Shown piece by piece: positions 52,537 through 61,139 of a stretch of 64,000 bases of DNA (the stretch's first letter is position 1; every line of letters starts with the position of its first letter). The notes beneath the pieces were generated by a model. It was given only the letters and a program-made list of their open reading frames with translations. It was not told the origin of the DNA and made no database searches. Both the position numbers and the translations under genes were made by a program. The stretch is from Pseudomonas fluorescens (GTDB taxonomy: Bacteria > Pseudomonadota > Gammaproteobacteria > Pseudomonadales > Pseudomonadaceae), in NCBI RefSeq assembly GCF_902497875.1, contig NZ_CABVHY010000022.1, positions 62,001-126,000 of the forward strand, written 5' to 3'.

Positions 52537-53460
52537 ATGGAAACCTTCAGCAGTATCGAATGCTTCGTCCGCAGCGCCGAGGTCGGCAGCTTTGCCGAAG
52601 CCGCGCGGCGCTTGAGTCTGACCCCGGCCGCGGTGGGCAAGAGTGTCGCCAAGCTCGAGGCGCGCCTGGGAGTGCGGCTGTTTCAGCGCAGCACTCGCAG
52701 TCTGACCCTGACCGAGGCCGGCCAGCTGTTTCTCGGTGAGGTCAGTGCCAGCCTGCATACCATTCAAAATGCCGTGGCCAACCTGGCCAGCGCCGAAGGG
52801 CGTCCGGCGGGGACCCTGAAAGTCAGCATGGGCACGGTGTTCGGGCGTTTGTATATCATGCCGCTGCTGGGGGAGTTCCTGCGGCGCTTTCCGGCGATCA
52901 ATCCGGACTGGCATTTCGATAACCGCCAGGTCGATCTGATCGGTCAGGGTTTCGATGCGGCGATTGGCGGTGGCTTTGAACTGCCGCAAGGGGTGGTGGC
53001 GCGCAAGTTGACGCCAGCCCACCGGGTGTTGGTGGCTTCGACCGACTATCTGGCGCAGCGCGAAGCCATTGTCGAGCCGGATGACTTGCGCCATTGCGAC
53101 GGGATTCTGATTCGCTCACCGCAAACCGGGCGGGTGCGCTCCTGGCAGCTGACCAGTCGCAGCCAGCAACACAGCCCATTGACCCTCCAGGCACGAATGA
53201 CCATGAGCGATTCGGAGGCCGCCTGCGCCACTGCCGCCCAAGGCTTGGGCATCGCCTTGGTGAGCATGCCGTTCGCCGTGAGTTACCTGAACGCCGGGAC
53301 TTTGCAGCGGGTGTTGCCGGACTGGTATGTCGACGATGGCAATATCTCGATCTACTACGCCGAGCATAAATTACTGCCGGGCAAGACCCGGGCGTTTGTC
53401 GACTTCATCATCGAGCAGTTTGCCGAGCAGGGGTTGGGGCAGAGGTTTAGTGCCATCTAG
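52537..53460 (+). CDS. LysR-family transcriptional regulator
   Basis: 307 residues from ATG 52537 (METFSSIECFVRSAEVGSF); a GTG at 52528 is possible. N-terminal winged HTH FAEAARRLSLTPAAVGKSVAKLEARLGVRLFQRSTRSLTLTEAG split around residue 40, and a type 2 periplasmic-binding effector domain. The inverted repeat just upstream is its likely operator. Target is probably the divergent SDR gene. Confidence 0.93.
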   Translation: METFSSIECFVRSAEVGSFAEAARRLSLTPAAVGKSVAKLEARLGVRLFQRSTRSLTLTEAGQLFLGEVSASLHTIQNAVANLASAEGRPAGTLKVSMGTVFGRLYIMPLLGEFLRRFPAINPDWHFDNRQVDLIGQGFDAAIGGGFELPQGVVARKLTPAHRVLVASTDYLAQREAIVEPDDLRHCDGILIRSPQTGRVRSWQLTSRSQQHSPLTLQARMTMSDSEAACATAAQGLGIALVSMPFAVSYLNAGTLQRVLPDWYVDDGNISIYYAEHKLLPGKTRAFVDFIIEQFAEQGLGQRFSAI

Positions 53461-53499
53461 GTTCGGCTTTAGAGCGAGGTGGTCGAGCGCGACCCCGGT

Positions 53500-53530
53500 C
53501 CATCGCGAGCAAGCTCGCGATGAACGATGA
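53500..53530. repeat. Short REP remnant
   Basis: CATCGCGAGCAAGCTCGCGA followed by TGAACGATG. A related remnant is at 43476-43500 (GGAGCAGGCTCGCGATGAAC). Confidence 0.7.
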
Positions 53531-53544
53531 CTCGGTCTCAGGAC

Positions 53545-54273
53545 TCAGCGCCGAAAATGTCCCGGCCAACCAATAATGGCCTTCGGCCGAGGCGTGGCAT
53601 AGGTCCGCACCTTGGAGGTGGACAACCCCAGGCGCACCAGCGCCTCGGCAATGGTCACCGCCGCTGTCACTCCGTCCACCACCGGCACACCGGTACGCCG
53701 ACGAATCTGTTCATCGAGCCCGGCCATCCCGCCGCAACCCAGGCAGATCACCTCAGCCTTGTCCTCGCTCACCGCCAGTTCGGCCTGACGAACGATGGCC
53801 TCGAGTGCACGCTCTGGATCTTCTTCCAGTTCCAGTACCGCCAGGCCACTGGCCCGCACCGAGGCGCAGCGGTCATAGAGACCGGACAGCTTGAGGCGGT
53901 CCTCGATCAGCGGCACCGTGCGGTCGAGCGTGGTGACCACCGAATAGGCGTGGCCGAGGAACATGGCCGTGCTCGCGCCCGCATCGGTGATATCGACTAC
54001 CGGCACATTGAGCAGCTCCTGCAGACCTTCCCGGCCATGCTCACCGTAGCCGGCCTGGATCACTGCGTCGTAGGGTTGATCGTAGGAGAGCACGCGATCC
54101 ATGACGGCGATCGCCGCCAGGTAGCTTTCGAAATTGCCTTCGATGGAGGCTGCGCCGAAGTGCGGCGTCAGGCCGACGATCTCGGTACCGGGCGAGGCCA
54201 CGGCCTGGGCCTGCCTGGCGATGGCTTGGGTGATTGACTCGGTGGTGTTGACGTTGACCACAAGAATTCGCAT
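53545..54273 (-). CDS. Aspartate/glutamate-racemase superfamily protein (hydantoin racemase-like)
   Basis: 242 residues from ATG 54273 (MRILVVNVNTTESIT; AAGGACATCCCC upstream). The Asp/Glu racemase fold shows VNVNTTESIT, a first catalytic-Cys position that reads YGEHGREG here, and the second Cys in ICLGCGGMAGLDEQI (about 183-197). Loss or shift of the first Cys would argue against a normal two-cysteine racemase. Family members include hydantoin and maleate isomerases; the substrate is unknown. Confidence 0.82.
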   Translation of the reverse strand: MRILVVNVNTTESITQAIARQAQAVASPGTEIVGLTPHFGAASIEGNFESYLAAIAVMDRVLSYDQPYDAVIQAGYGEHGREGLQELLNVPVVDITDAGASTAMFLGHAYSVVTTLDRTVPLIEDRLKLSGLYDRCASVRASGLAVLELEEDPERALEAIVRQAELAVSEDKAEVICLGCGGMAGLDEQIRRRTGVPVVDGVTAAVTIAEALVRLGLSTSKVRTYATPRPKAIIGWPGHFRR

Positions 54274-54314
54274 GGGGATGTCCTTATGATGGGTTCGCCC
54301 GCTTCCACAGGGGG

Positions 54315-55049
54315 TCAGGCCTTGCTGATAATGTTCCCTGCATGCAGCCCGCATTCTTTCTGTGTGGCCTCTTCCCACCACCAGCGGCCTTCGCGCTCGT
54401 GCTGGTTGGGCAGGACAGGGCGGGTGCAGGGTTCGCAGCCGATGCTGATGAAGCCGCGTTCATGCAGGCTGTTGTACGGCAGCTCGAGCATGCGGATGTA
54501 ACCCCAGATCTCTTCGCTGGTCATTTGTGCCAACGGGTTGAATTTGTAGAGGGTGCGTTCCGGGGTGGAGAAAGCGCTGTCGATTTCCATCACGGCGACC
54601 TGGCTGCGGGTGCCCGGGCTCTGGTCGCGGCGCTGGCCGGTGGCCCAAGCGCTGACAGTAGAGAGTTTGCGTCGCAGCGGTTCGATCTTGCGGATGCCGC
54701 AGCACTCGCCATGGCCGTCCTTGTAGAAGCTGAACAGACCCTTTTCTTTGACGAAGGGTTCGAGTTTGCTTTGATCTGGCGAGACCAGTTCGATCTGGAT
54801 CTGGTAGTGCTCGCGGACTTGCTCGATGAACCGGTAGGTTTCCGGGTGCAGGCGGCCCGTGTCGAGGCTGAAGACCTTGACGTTTTTGTTCAGTTTCCAG
54901 GCCATGTCCACCAGCACCACGTCTTCGGCGCCGCTGAAGGAGACCCACAGGTCATCACCGAACTGGGCGAAGGCCAGTTTGAGAATGTCCTGGGCGGATT
55001 TGTTGGCATAGGTCGCGGCGAGTTCAGCGACGTCGAACGATTGACTCAT
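54315..55049 (-). CDS. cysH: Adenylylsulfate (APS) reductase CysH
   Basis: 244 residues. PAPS/APS reductase family: SGAEDVVLVDMAWK and SLDTGRLHPETYRFIE nucleotide site, a CC pair in HGECCGIRKIEP (about 139-140), a CxxC pair in SIGCEPCTRPVLP (about 207-210) and catalytic Cys in KECGLH near the end. The four extra cysteines hold a 4Fe-4S cluster, so it is APS reductase, not the PAPS enzyme. It makes sulfite in sulfate assimilation. Confidence 0.95.
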   Translation of the reverse strand: MSQSFDVAELAATYANKSAQDILKLAFAQFGDDLWVSFSGAEDVVLVDMAWKLNKNVKVFSLDTGRLHPETYRFIEQVREHYQIQIELVSPDQSKLEPFVKEKGLFSFYKDGHGECCGIRKIEPLRRKLSTVSAWATGQRRDQSPGTRSQVAVMEIDSAFSTPERTLYKFNPLAQMTSEEIWGYIRMLELPYNSLHERGFISIGCEPCTRPVLPNQHEREGRWWWEEATQKECGLHAGNIISKA

Positions 55050-55107
55050 CAGGGCGGTTTCCTACAGGTCGGTGGCGCTAAGCGCTCTAGATAGGCTCGA
55101 TAGTAAC

Positions 55108-55247
55108 AAAAACTGCCTGAAAACTGCTGCGCTCGACAATACTGCGTTGAAAACAGACTCGTAGTGCTCATTGACTAAAGTCAACTCCGCTTACTCGCCT
55201 GTTTTCGCCTTGTCTTGCCTTCGCTCGCTACGTTTTCAGCAGGTTTT
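55108..55247. repeat. Nested imperfect inverted repeat upstream of thrH
   Basis: Outer arms AAAACTGCCTGAAAACTGCTG (about 55108-55130) and a mirror-like stretch ending at 55247; inner arms AAAACAG (55150-55156) and CTGTTTT (55199-55205) enclosing the hairpin TTGACTAAAGTCAA (55171-55184). It fills most of the cysH-thrH gap. Nature unknown; either a structured RNA or a repeat element. Confidence 0.55.
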
Positions 55248-55336
55248 AACGCGTTGCGCCGGCCAGAGCTTATCGCTAGAGTTCGGCTGTCCTTTTACCC
55301 GCTCAACTCAATAAACATTACAAATGGGAGTGTCCT

Positions 55337-55954
55337 GTGGAAATTGCCTGTCTCGACCTGGAAGGTGTGCTGGTCCCGGAAATCTGGATCGCCTTTGCCG
55401 AAAAAACCGGGATTGAATCCCTCAAGGCGACCACTCGGGATATTCCCGACTACGACGTGCTGATGAAGCAGCGCCTGCGGATTCTCGATGAGCACGGCTT
55501 GAAGCTGGCGGACATCCAGGAGGTGATCGCCACCCTCAAACCGCTGGACGGCGCGGTGGAGTTCGTCAACTGGCTGCGCGAGCGCTTTCAGGTGGTGATC
55601 CTTTCAGACACCTTCTATGAATTCTCCCAGCCGTTGATGCGCCAGCTGGGCTTCCCGACGCTGCTGTGCCATCGCTTGATCACCGATGAAAGTGGCCGGG
55701 TGAGCGGTTATCAACTGCGCCAGAAAGACCCCAAGCGTCAATCGGTGCTGGCGTTCAAGAGCCTGTACTACCGGGTGATCGCCGCCGGTGATTCCTACAA
55801 CGACACCACCATGCTGGGTGAGGCCGATGCGGGGATTCTGTTCCATGCGCCGGAAAACGTGATCCGCGAATTCCCGCAATTTCCGGCGGTGCACAGCTTT
55901 GCCGAGCTCAAGCAGGAGTTTCTCAAGGCTTCGAATCGCGAACTCAGCCTGTGA
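55337..55954 (+). CDS. thrH: Phosphoserine/homoserine phosphotransferase ThrH
   Basis: 205 residues starting at GTG 55337 (GGGAGTG upstream). HAD-type phosphatase: CLDLEGVLVPEIW (about 5-17, nucleophile Asp), VVILSDTFYEF and AAGDSYNDTTMLGEAD (about 151-166). ThrH moves phosphate from phosphoserine to homoserine, bypassing ThrB. Assignment by its characteristic DLEGVLVPEIW start and length. Confidence 0.95.
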   Translation: MEIACLDLEGVLVPEIWIAFAEKTGIESLKATTRDIPDYDVLMKQRLRILDEHGLKLADIQEVIATLKPLDGAVEFVNWLRERFQVVILSDTFYEFSQPLMRQLGFPTLLCHRLITDESGRVSGYQLRQKDPKRQSVLAFKSLYYRVIAAGDSYNDTTMLGEADAGILFHAPENVIREFPQFPAVHSFAELKQEFLKASNRELSL

Positions 55955-55960
55955 ATACCC

Positions 55961-56138
55961 TGTAGGAGCTGCCGCAGGCTGCGATCTTTTCCGTCAGACG
56001 ACCTGATTCCAGAGGGACATCTGCAAAAGCAAGATCAAAAGATCGCAGCCTGCGGCAGCTCCTACAGGATCGCGTGTTCCTGCGATTTCACTGGTGTACC
56101 CGGTCGGCGTAGGAGCTGCCGCAGGCTGCGATCTTTTT
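55961..56138. repeat. Three copies of the AGGAGCTGCCGCAGGCTGCG family
   Basis: Copies at 55961-55990 (plus), about 56036-56069 (minus) and 56109-56138 (plus) with core GCTGCCGCAGGCTGCGATC, between the convergent thrH and pabB genes. The third copy is preceded by CGGTCGGCGTAG, the same flank as at 42721. Confidence 0.88.
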
Positions 56139-56189
56139 CCATCAGGCGACCCGATTGCAGGAGCGTCCGCGAAGAGTGCGAAGCATCCA

Positions 56190-57551
56190 TCAAAGGTTTT
56201 GCAAGGTTTCCAGCAACACCTTCACCTTGGTGATGGATTCCTGATACTCGGCCTGCCAGTCCGAGTCGGCGACGATTCCGCCACCGCCCCAGCAGCAGAC
56301 CTGCCGATCCTTGACCAGCAAGCTGCGGATGGCGATGGAGCTGTCCATTTCCCCGCGGACATCCAGGTACAGCAATGAACCGCAATACAGCCCGCGGCGG
56401 GTCGATTCCAGCTCGTCGATGATCTGCATCGCCCGGATTTTCGGCGCGCCGGTGATCGACCCGCCGGGGAAGCTTCCCGCGATCAGGTCCAGCGCATCCT
56501 TGCCCTCGGCCAACTCGCCGGTGACGCTGCTGACCAGGTGATGCACGTTCGGGTAGCTTTCCAGGCTGAACAACTCCGGCACTCGCACCGAGCCAATTCG
56601 GCAAGTGCGGCCCAGATCATTGCGCAGCAGGTCGACGATCATCAGGTTTTCCGCGCGGTCCTTGGCGCTGGCCAGCAGTTCGGCGGCGTTGGCTGCGTCC
56701 TCGACGGCATTCTTGCCCCGTGGCCGGGTGCCTTTGATCGGCCGGGTTTCCACCTGGCCTTCGCTGACTTTGACAAAGCGCTCAGGAGACAGGCTCAGCA
56801 CTGCATCGCCATCGGGCAGGCTCTGGAAACCGGAGAAGGGCGTCGGGCAAGCCGCTCGCAGCGCGCAATAGGCCGTCCACGGGTCGCCTTCGCAGGGGGC
56901 GCGAAAGCGTTGGGCAAAGTTGACCTGATAACAGTCACCCGCCTGAATGTACTGCTGAATGCGCAGGAACGCCTGCTGGTAGTCGCCGGCACTCAGGTCG
57001 GCGTTCATCGTAGCGGTCAACTTGAAGGCTTCGGTCGGCGCGGTCGCAGGCTGGTTGAACAGCTCGATCAGGCGTTGGCGTTCGCCGTCGGCCAGGCTTG
57101 GGTGAAACACCAGTTGGCTGGAGGCGAGTTGGTGGTCGCTGATCAACGCCCAGTTGTACAGGCCCAGGTGCGCATCAGGCAGTTGCAGATCATCGCGGGC
57201 TTGATGGGGCAGGGTTTCCAGACGGCGGCCGAAGTCGTAGCTGAGGTAGCCGATCAAACCGCCGGCGAATGGCAGTTGATAAGGTGGAGGCAGCACAGCA
57301 TTGCCGAGCCGGTGCAGATTGTTTCGCAGCCGCTGCAGGAATTCGGTCCCGGGTTCGTCCGGTAATACCGTCAGTTGCTCCAGCGGCCAGGCGCTGAGCA
57401 GGTCATAGCGTCCGCGTTCGGCACTTGGCCGGCCGCTGTCGAGCAGCACGGCACCGGGGGCATGACGAATCGCCGCGAAATACTCGGCAGGGTTGGCGCG
57501 ATAGGGGAGCGGGTGTACGGAGCAGGTCAACATGCGGGGCAGATCAGTCAT
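56190..57551 (-). CDS. pabB: Aminodeoxychorismate synthase component I PabB
   Basis: 453 residues. Chorismate-binding domain with QAGDCYQVNFAQRF, ETRPIKGTRPRG, the PxLxxDxxR-type stretch NLMIVDLLRNDLGR, FPGGSITGAPK (about 372-382) and the CWGGGGIVADS end. The PIKGT stretch has Lys, as in PabB, whereas TrpE has PIAGT. It makes 4-amino-4-deoxychorismate with a PabA glutaminase for folate synthesis. Start ATG 57551; downstream lies the repeat cluster. Confidence 0.94.
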   Translation of the reverse strand: MTDLPRMLTCSVHPLPYRANPAEYFAAIRHAPGAVLLDSGRPSAERGRYDLLSAWPLEQLTVLPDEPGTEFLQRLRNNLHRLGNAVLPPPYQLPFAGGLIGYLSYDFGRRLETLPHQARDDLQLPDAHLGLYNWALISDHQLASSQLVFHPSLADGERQRLIELFNQPATAPTEAFKLTATMNADLSAGDYQQAFLRIQQYIQAGDCYQVNFAQRFRAPCEGDPWTAYCALRAACPTPFSGFQSLPDGDAVLSLSPERFVKVSEGQVETRPIKGTRPRGKNAVEDAANAAELLASAKDRAENLMIVDLLRNDLGRTCRIGSVRVPELFSLESYPNVHHLVSSVTGELAEGKDALDLIAGSFPGGSITGAPKIRAMQIIDELESTRRGLYCGSLLYLDVRGEMDSSIAIRSLLVKDRQVCCWGGGGIVADSDWQAEYQESITKVKVLLETLQNL

Positions 57552-57644
57552 CGGTGCGCGGCTGGCGATTGTAGTCCCCTGAGGGAATTGCTCCTAGAGG
57601 GGATGTCGGGAAGAGATACATGCAAGAGGGGCTGGCTCGAACTT

Positions 57645-57795
57645 TGTGGCGAGGGGGCTTGCCCCCGCTGGGCTGCGAAGCAGCCGCAAAACCAGCTACC
57701 CCATTGTGTCAGGTAAAACCCGCTTGCCCAGGATTTACGACGGCTTCGCCGCCGAACGGGGCGATGCGCCGTTCCGACAAGCCCCCTCGCCACAG
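57645..57795. repeat. REP pair between pabB and the ATP-grasp gene
   Basis: Inverted copies of the GTGGCGAGGGGGCTTGCCCCC type: 57645-57667 and one ending at 57795, the latter split by an 18-nt insertion (GATGCGCCGTTCCGACA). Same family as at 19064 and 39996. Confidence 0.85.
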
Positions 57796-57796
57796 G

Positions 57797-58783
57797 TCAG
57801 CCCTCTACGGCCGGAATATGCCCAAACAACTCTTGCGCAAACTTCACCCGATCCTCGGCAGTTTCCTTGATGCCTTTGGCCTTCAGCTCTTCAAGGCGGG
57901 CTTCCACCGCATGGGTGCGCAGGGTCAGGCCGCAATCGTTGGCGATCTGGATGTTCAGGCCGGGGCGGGCGTTGAGTTCAAGAATCAACGGGCCCTTTTC
58001 CTGATCCAGCACCATGTCGACACCGATGTAGCCGAGCCCGCAGAGCTCATAGCAACCGGCCGCCAACTTCATGAAACCGTCCCAGTAGGGCAGTTGCACG
58101 CCATCCACCGCGTTGGTGGTGTCGGGGTGTTTGGTGATGATGTTGTTCAACCAGGTCCCGCGCAGGGTCAGGCCGGTGGCCAGGTCGACGCCGACGCCAA
58201 TGGCGCCCTGGTGCAGGTTGGCTTTGCCGCCGGACTGACGGGTCGGCAGACGCAGCATGGCCATCACCGGGTAGCCCATCAGCACGATGATGCGGATATC
58301 CGGCACGCCTTCATAGCTGATGCTCTTGAAGATCTGGTCCGGGGTCACGCGGTATTCGATCAACGCCCGGTCGCGGTGACCGCCCAGGGAGTACAGGCCG
58401 GTGAGGATGCTGGAAATCTGGTGTTCGATTTCCTCATGGCTGATGATCTTCCCGGAAACCGTGCGATAGCGACCTTCGAAGCGATCGGCGATCACCAGGA
58501 TGCCGTCACCGCCGGCGCCCTGGGCCGGCTTGATGACGAAGTCATTGCGCCCGCCGATGATCTCGTCGAGCTTGTCGATTTCCTTCTCGGTGGAAATCAC
58601 CCCGTACAACTCCGGCACGTGAATGCCGGCCTTGATCGCATGTTCCTTGGTGATGATCTTGTCATCGACAATCGGGTACAGGCTGCGCTTGTTGTACTTG
58701 AGCACATAGTCCGCGTTGCGCCGATTGATCCCCATGATGCCCCGGGCTTCCAGGGCCTTCCAGGTCTTCCAGAAACCGAACAT
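57797..58783 (-). CDS. RimK-like ATP-grasp ligase (alpha-L-glutamate ligase-like)
   Basis: 328 residues. ATP-grasp core: FVIKPAQGAGGDGILVI (about 82-98), GVPDIRIIVLMG, GAIGVGVDLATG and the metal site LILELNARPGLNIQIAN (about 269-285). Relatives join glutamate or other amino acids to a peptide end. It is the third gene of a three-gene unit: protease (60321), 7TM protein (58783), ligase. Its ATG overlaps the 7TM stop by one base. Substrate unknown. P. aeruginosa has the same trio, as far as I recall. Confidence 0.9.
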   Translation of the reverse strand: MFGFWKTWKALEARGIMGINRRNADYVLKYNKRSLYPIVDDKIITKEHAIKAGIHVPELYGVISTEKEIDKLDEIIGGRNDFVIKPAQGAGGDGILVIADRFEGRYRTVSGKIISHEEIEHQISSILTGLYSLGGHRDRALIEYRVTPDQIFKSISYEGVPDIRIIVLMGYPVMAMLRLPTRQSGGKANLHQGAIGVGVDLATGLTLRGTWLNNIITKHPDTTNAVDGVQLPYWDGFMKLAAGCYELCGLGYIGVDMVLDQEKGPLILELNARPGLNIQIANDCGLTLRTHAVEARLEELKAKGIKETAEDRVKFAQELFGHIPAVEG

Positions 58784-60315
58784 TACGAATCAGCCTTGAG
58801 GAAGGCTTTGAAGCGCACCAGTTCGGTCAGGCGGTAGCCGCGATAGCGACCCATGGCCAGCATGAAACCGACCATGATCAACAGGATCGCCGGGAAGGTG
58901 AACACGAAGTAGATCAGCTCCGGCACGCTCATGATCAAGTGCGCCAGGGTGGCGGCGAACAGCGTGCCGATCGCGACTTTCATCGCATGGCCGCCACCGC
59001 GTTCTTCCCAGGTGATCGACAGGCGTTCGATGGTCATGGTCAGAATCACCATCGGGAACAGTGCGACCGACAGCCCGCGTTCCAGGCCGAGCTTGTGGCT
59101 GAACAGGCTGATGGCGGCGATCAGCACCACGACGAAGGTCAGTACCACCGACAACCTTGGCAGCATTTGCAGCTTCAGGTGTTCAAGGTATGAGCGCAGC
59201 GACAGGCCGAGCGCGGTAATGATGGTGAACAGGACGATGCCGAAGCCCAGTTGGGTTTCGCGAAAGGCCAGGGCGATCAGCACCGGGGTGAACGTGCCGA
59301 GGGTCTGCAGGCCGATCAGGTTGCGCAGGATCAGGATCACCAGCACGCCGATCGGAATCATCACCATGATCATGAAGGTCTGCTGGGTTTGCAGCGGCAG
59401 GCCGTAGAGCGAGTATTCGAGGAAGTTGGCGTCGGAGTTCTCGTCGGTCAGCTTGGCCAGGCGAATGGCGTTCATTTCGCTATTGTTCATGCTGAAGGTA
59501 ACGGTGGCTTTCTTGCCGCCATCGACGGTGATCAGGTTGTCATCACCGGTCCACCACAGCAGACGGTCGGTAGGCAGGCCCTGTTCGCCGGTTTCCGGGT
59601 TGAAGTACAACCAGTCGGTGCCGTTGAAGCTGCGCAGCCAGAGTTCCGGGGTTTGTGGCTGGTCGGCCACCAGACGAATGGTATGTACCTTCTCCACCGG
59701 GACATGGCCGATGGACAGCAGCAGTTCGACGATTTTCGCCTTGTGCGCGGTCGACGGGTCGCCGCCCAGCAGCAGTTTGACGTTGTCATCGTTGAGGTTG
59801 TTGACCCGTTTGATGGCTTCGCCGATGAAGGTTTCGACGTCTGCCGAGTGCTGGCGAATCGGCGCGAGCAGGGCCTCGAGGGCAATTTTTTCCGGGCCTT
59901 CGACGGCGATGCTGTCGCGGAAGGTCGGGCCTTTGACCTTGAGTTTCTCACCGGTGTAACGCTTGGTCAGCACCAGGCGGTAATAGAGGGTCTGGTTGCC
60001 CTTGGCGCGTCGCGCGGACCAGGTGACCTTGCGATTACCGTCGACGCGATTGACGGCCACCCCGTAGTTATTGGAGATGAAACTCTCGTTCAGGCTGACG
60101 TAGTCGCGGCTCAGCGGTGGCACGAACATCTGGATCTTGATCGGATCCTTTCCGGCGGCGACGAACTCGACCTTGGCGTCGATGTTCCACAAGTCGTCGG
60201 TGGCGTCTTCGGTCACCGGAATGCCAAGCACGAGGATCTGATAGACCGTGATCGAAATACCCAGCGCCACCAGGACGGCGATCAGGATTTTCAGATGGAG
60301 GGTAATAGAGCGCAT
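58783..60315 (-). CDS. Inactive transglutaminase-like protein with C-terminal 7TM domain
   Basis: 510 residues. N-terminal TM (LHLKILIAVLVALGISITVYQILVLG), a large extracytoplasmic part (about 30-300) of the UUP1/transglutaminase-like type with KVHTIRLVADQPQTPELWLRSFNGTDWLYFNPETG split around residue 225, and about seven TM helices at 311-495. The Cys-His-Asp triad is not seen. It sits between the protease and ATP-grasp genes. Such trios were described in a comparative-genomics survey of amidoligases; function is unproven. Confidence 0.87.
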   Translation of the reverse strand: MRSITLHLKILIAVLVALGISITVYQILVLGIPVTEDATDDLWNIDAKVEFVAAGKDPIKIQMFVPPLSRDYVSLNESFISNNYGVAVNRVDGNRKVTWSARRAKGNQTLYYRLVLTKRYTGEKLKVKGPTFRDSIAVEGPEKIALEALLAPIRQHSADVETFIGEAIKRVNNLNDDNVKLLLGGDPSTAHKAKIVELLLSIGHVPVEKVHTIRLVADQPQTPELWLRSFNGTDWLYFNPETGEQGLPTDRLLWWTGDDNLITVDGGKKATVTFSMNNSEMNAIRLAKLTDENSDANFLEYSLYGLPLQTQQTFMIMVMIPIGVLVILILRNLIGLQTLGTFTPVLIALAFRETQLGFGIVLFTIITALGLSLRSYLEHLKLQMLPRLSVVLTFVVVLIAAISLFSHKLGLERGLSVALFPMVILTMTIERLSITWEERGGGHAMKVAIGTLFAATLAHLIMSVPELIYFVFTFPAILLIMVGFMLAMGRYRGYRLTELVRFKAFLKADS

Positions 60316-60320
60316 TAAAA

Positions 60321-60857
60321 TTACTCTGCGGTAAGAGCGTCGGTGGCGCAGGCGGGTTTGCCGGCAGCGTATTTAAGACTGGGGTCGACCAGCGCATCAA
60401 AGCGTTTCAGCGCTTCGGAGCCGATCAGGAGCGGGTATTGGAATGCACTTCGGTCGGTCAAGTTCACTTCAATACTGCGTAAAGCGCCGCCCATGCAGAT
60501 ATCCAGGGCAATCACCGGGCGGGCGGTGTAGTTCTTGCCTTCATCGGGGTCGTAGTCGCCGGCGCGGCGCTTGATCTTGCTGACCCGGGCCAGCGGACGT
60601 TCGATCGGGTGCGAATGCGCAGCGTCGATCGCCAGGTAGAAACGCACCCAGGACTCGCCATTGCGTTTGAAACGCTTGATGTCGCGAGCGCTGAGGGAGG
60701 CAGTCTTGGCCCCGGTGTCGAGTTTGGCCGCGACTTCCAGGTTGATCCCGGACAGTGCCGCGTATTCATTCAAACCGTAGACGGTCTTCTCGGCGGCGGT
60801 GCTCACCCCGGACAGGCAGAGCAGGTAAAGCAATATAAGGAAGGGCTTGAGTCTCAT
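60321..60857 (-). CDS. Retropepsin-like aspartyl protease (ATP-grasp-associated)
   Basis: 178 residues. Signal peptide (MRLKPFLILLYLLCLSGVSTAAE) and a single aspartyl-protease lobe with the catalytic Asp in KLDTGAKTASL (about 46-56) and the second hydrophobic-Gly motif YPLLIGSEAL. One lobe suggests that it works as a dimer. Annotated in relatives as an 'ATP-dependent zinc protease', but no zinc motif is visible. First gene of the trio; five nt separate it from the 7TM gene. Confidence 0.88.
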   Translation of the reverse strand: MRLKPFLILLYLLCLSGVSTAAEKTVYGLNEYAALSGINLEVAAKLDTGAKTASLSARDIKRFKRNGESWVRFYLAIDAAHSHPIERPLARVSKIKRRAGDYDPDEGKNYTARPVIALDICMGGALRSIEVNLTDRSAFQYPLLIGSEALKRFDALVDPSLKYAAGKPACATDALTAE

Positions 60858-61054
60858 AAATCCTGGCGCGTTGCAGTGCGATCTTCAGTTCAAGGCGACT
60901 GGCATTGCTGCGCAAGCTCCCTCGTGTGCCTGCCTTATTAAGGCGACAGGCAAATGCGGGCGGCATTCTAGCATGCTGGTTTTATGGCGCCACCGCCCGA
61001 GGGTGGCTATAAACAGAGCTATTGCGGCGTTATGGTGCCGTTGGTTATTAGACG

Positions 61055-61066
61055 ATTGTCGACAAT
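61055..61066. promoter_or_regulatory. GntR-type operator upstream of the prp genes
   Basis: Perfect 12-bp palindrome ATTGTCGACAAT. A second copy, TGTCGACAAT, at 61130-61139 overlaps the spacer between the ribosome-binding site and the GntR start codon. The pair suggests autoregulation of the GntR-prpB-prpC unit. Confidence 0.65.
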
Positions 61067-61139
61067 ATCTAATTTTCCTTTGACTGAATCCGCATTATTC
61101 GCTAGTTTTTGTCGCATTGGCTTACAAGGTGTCGACAAT

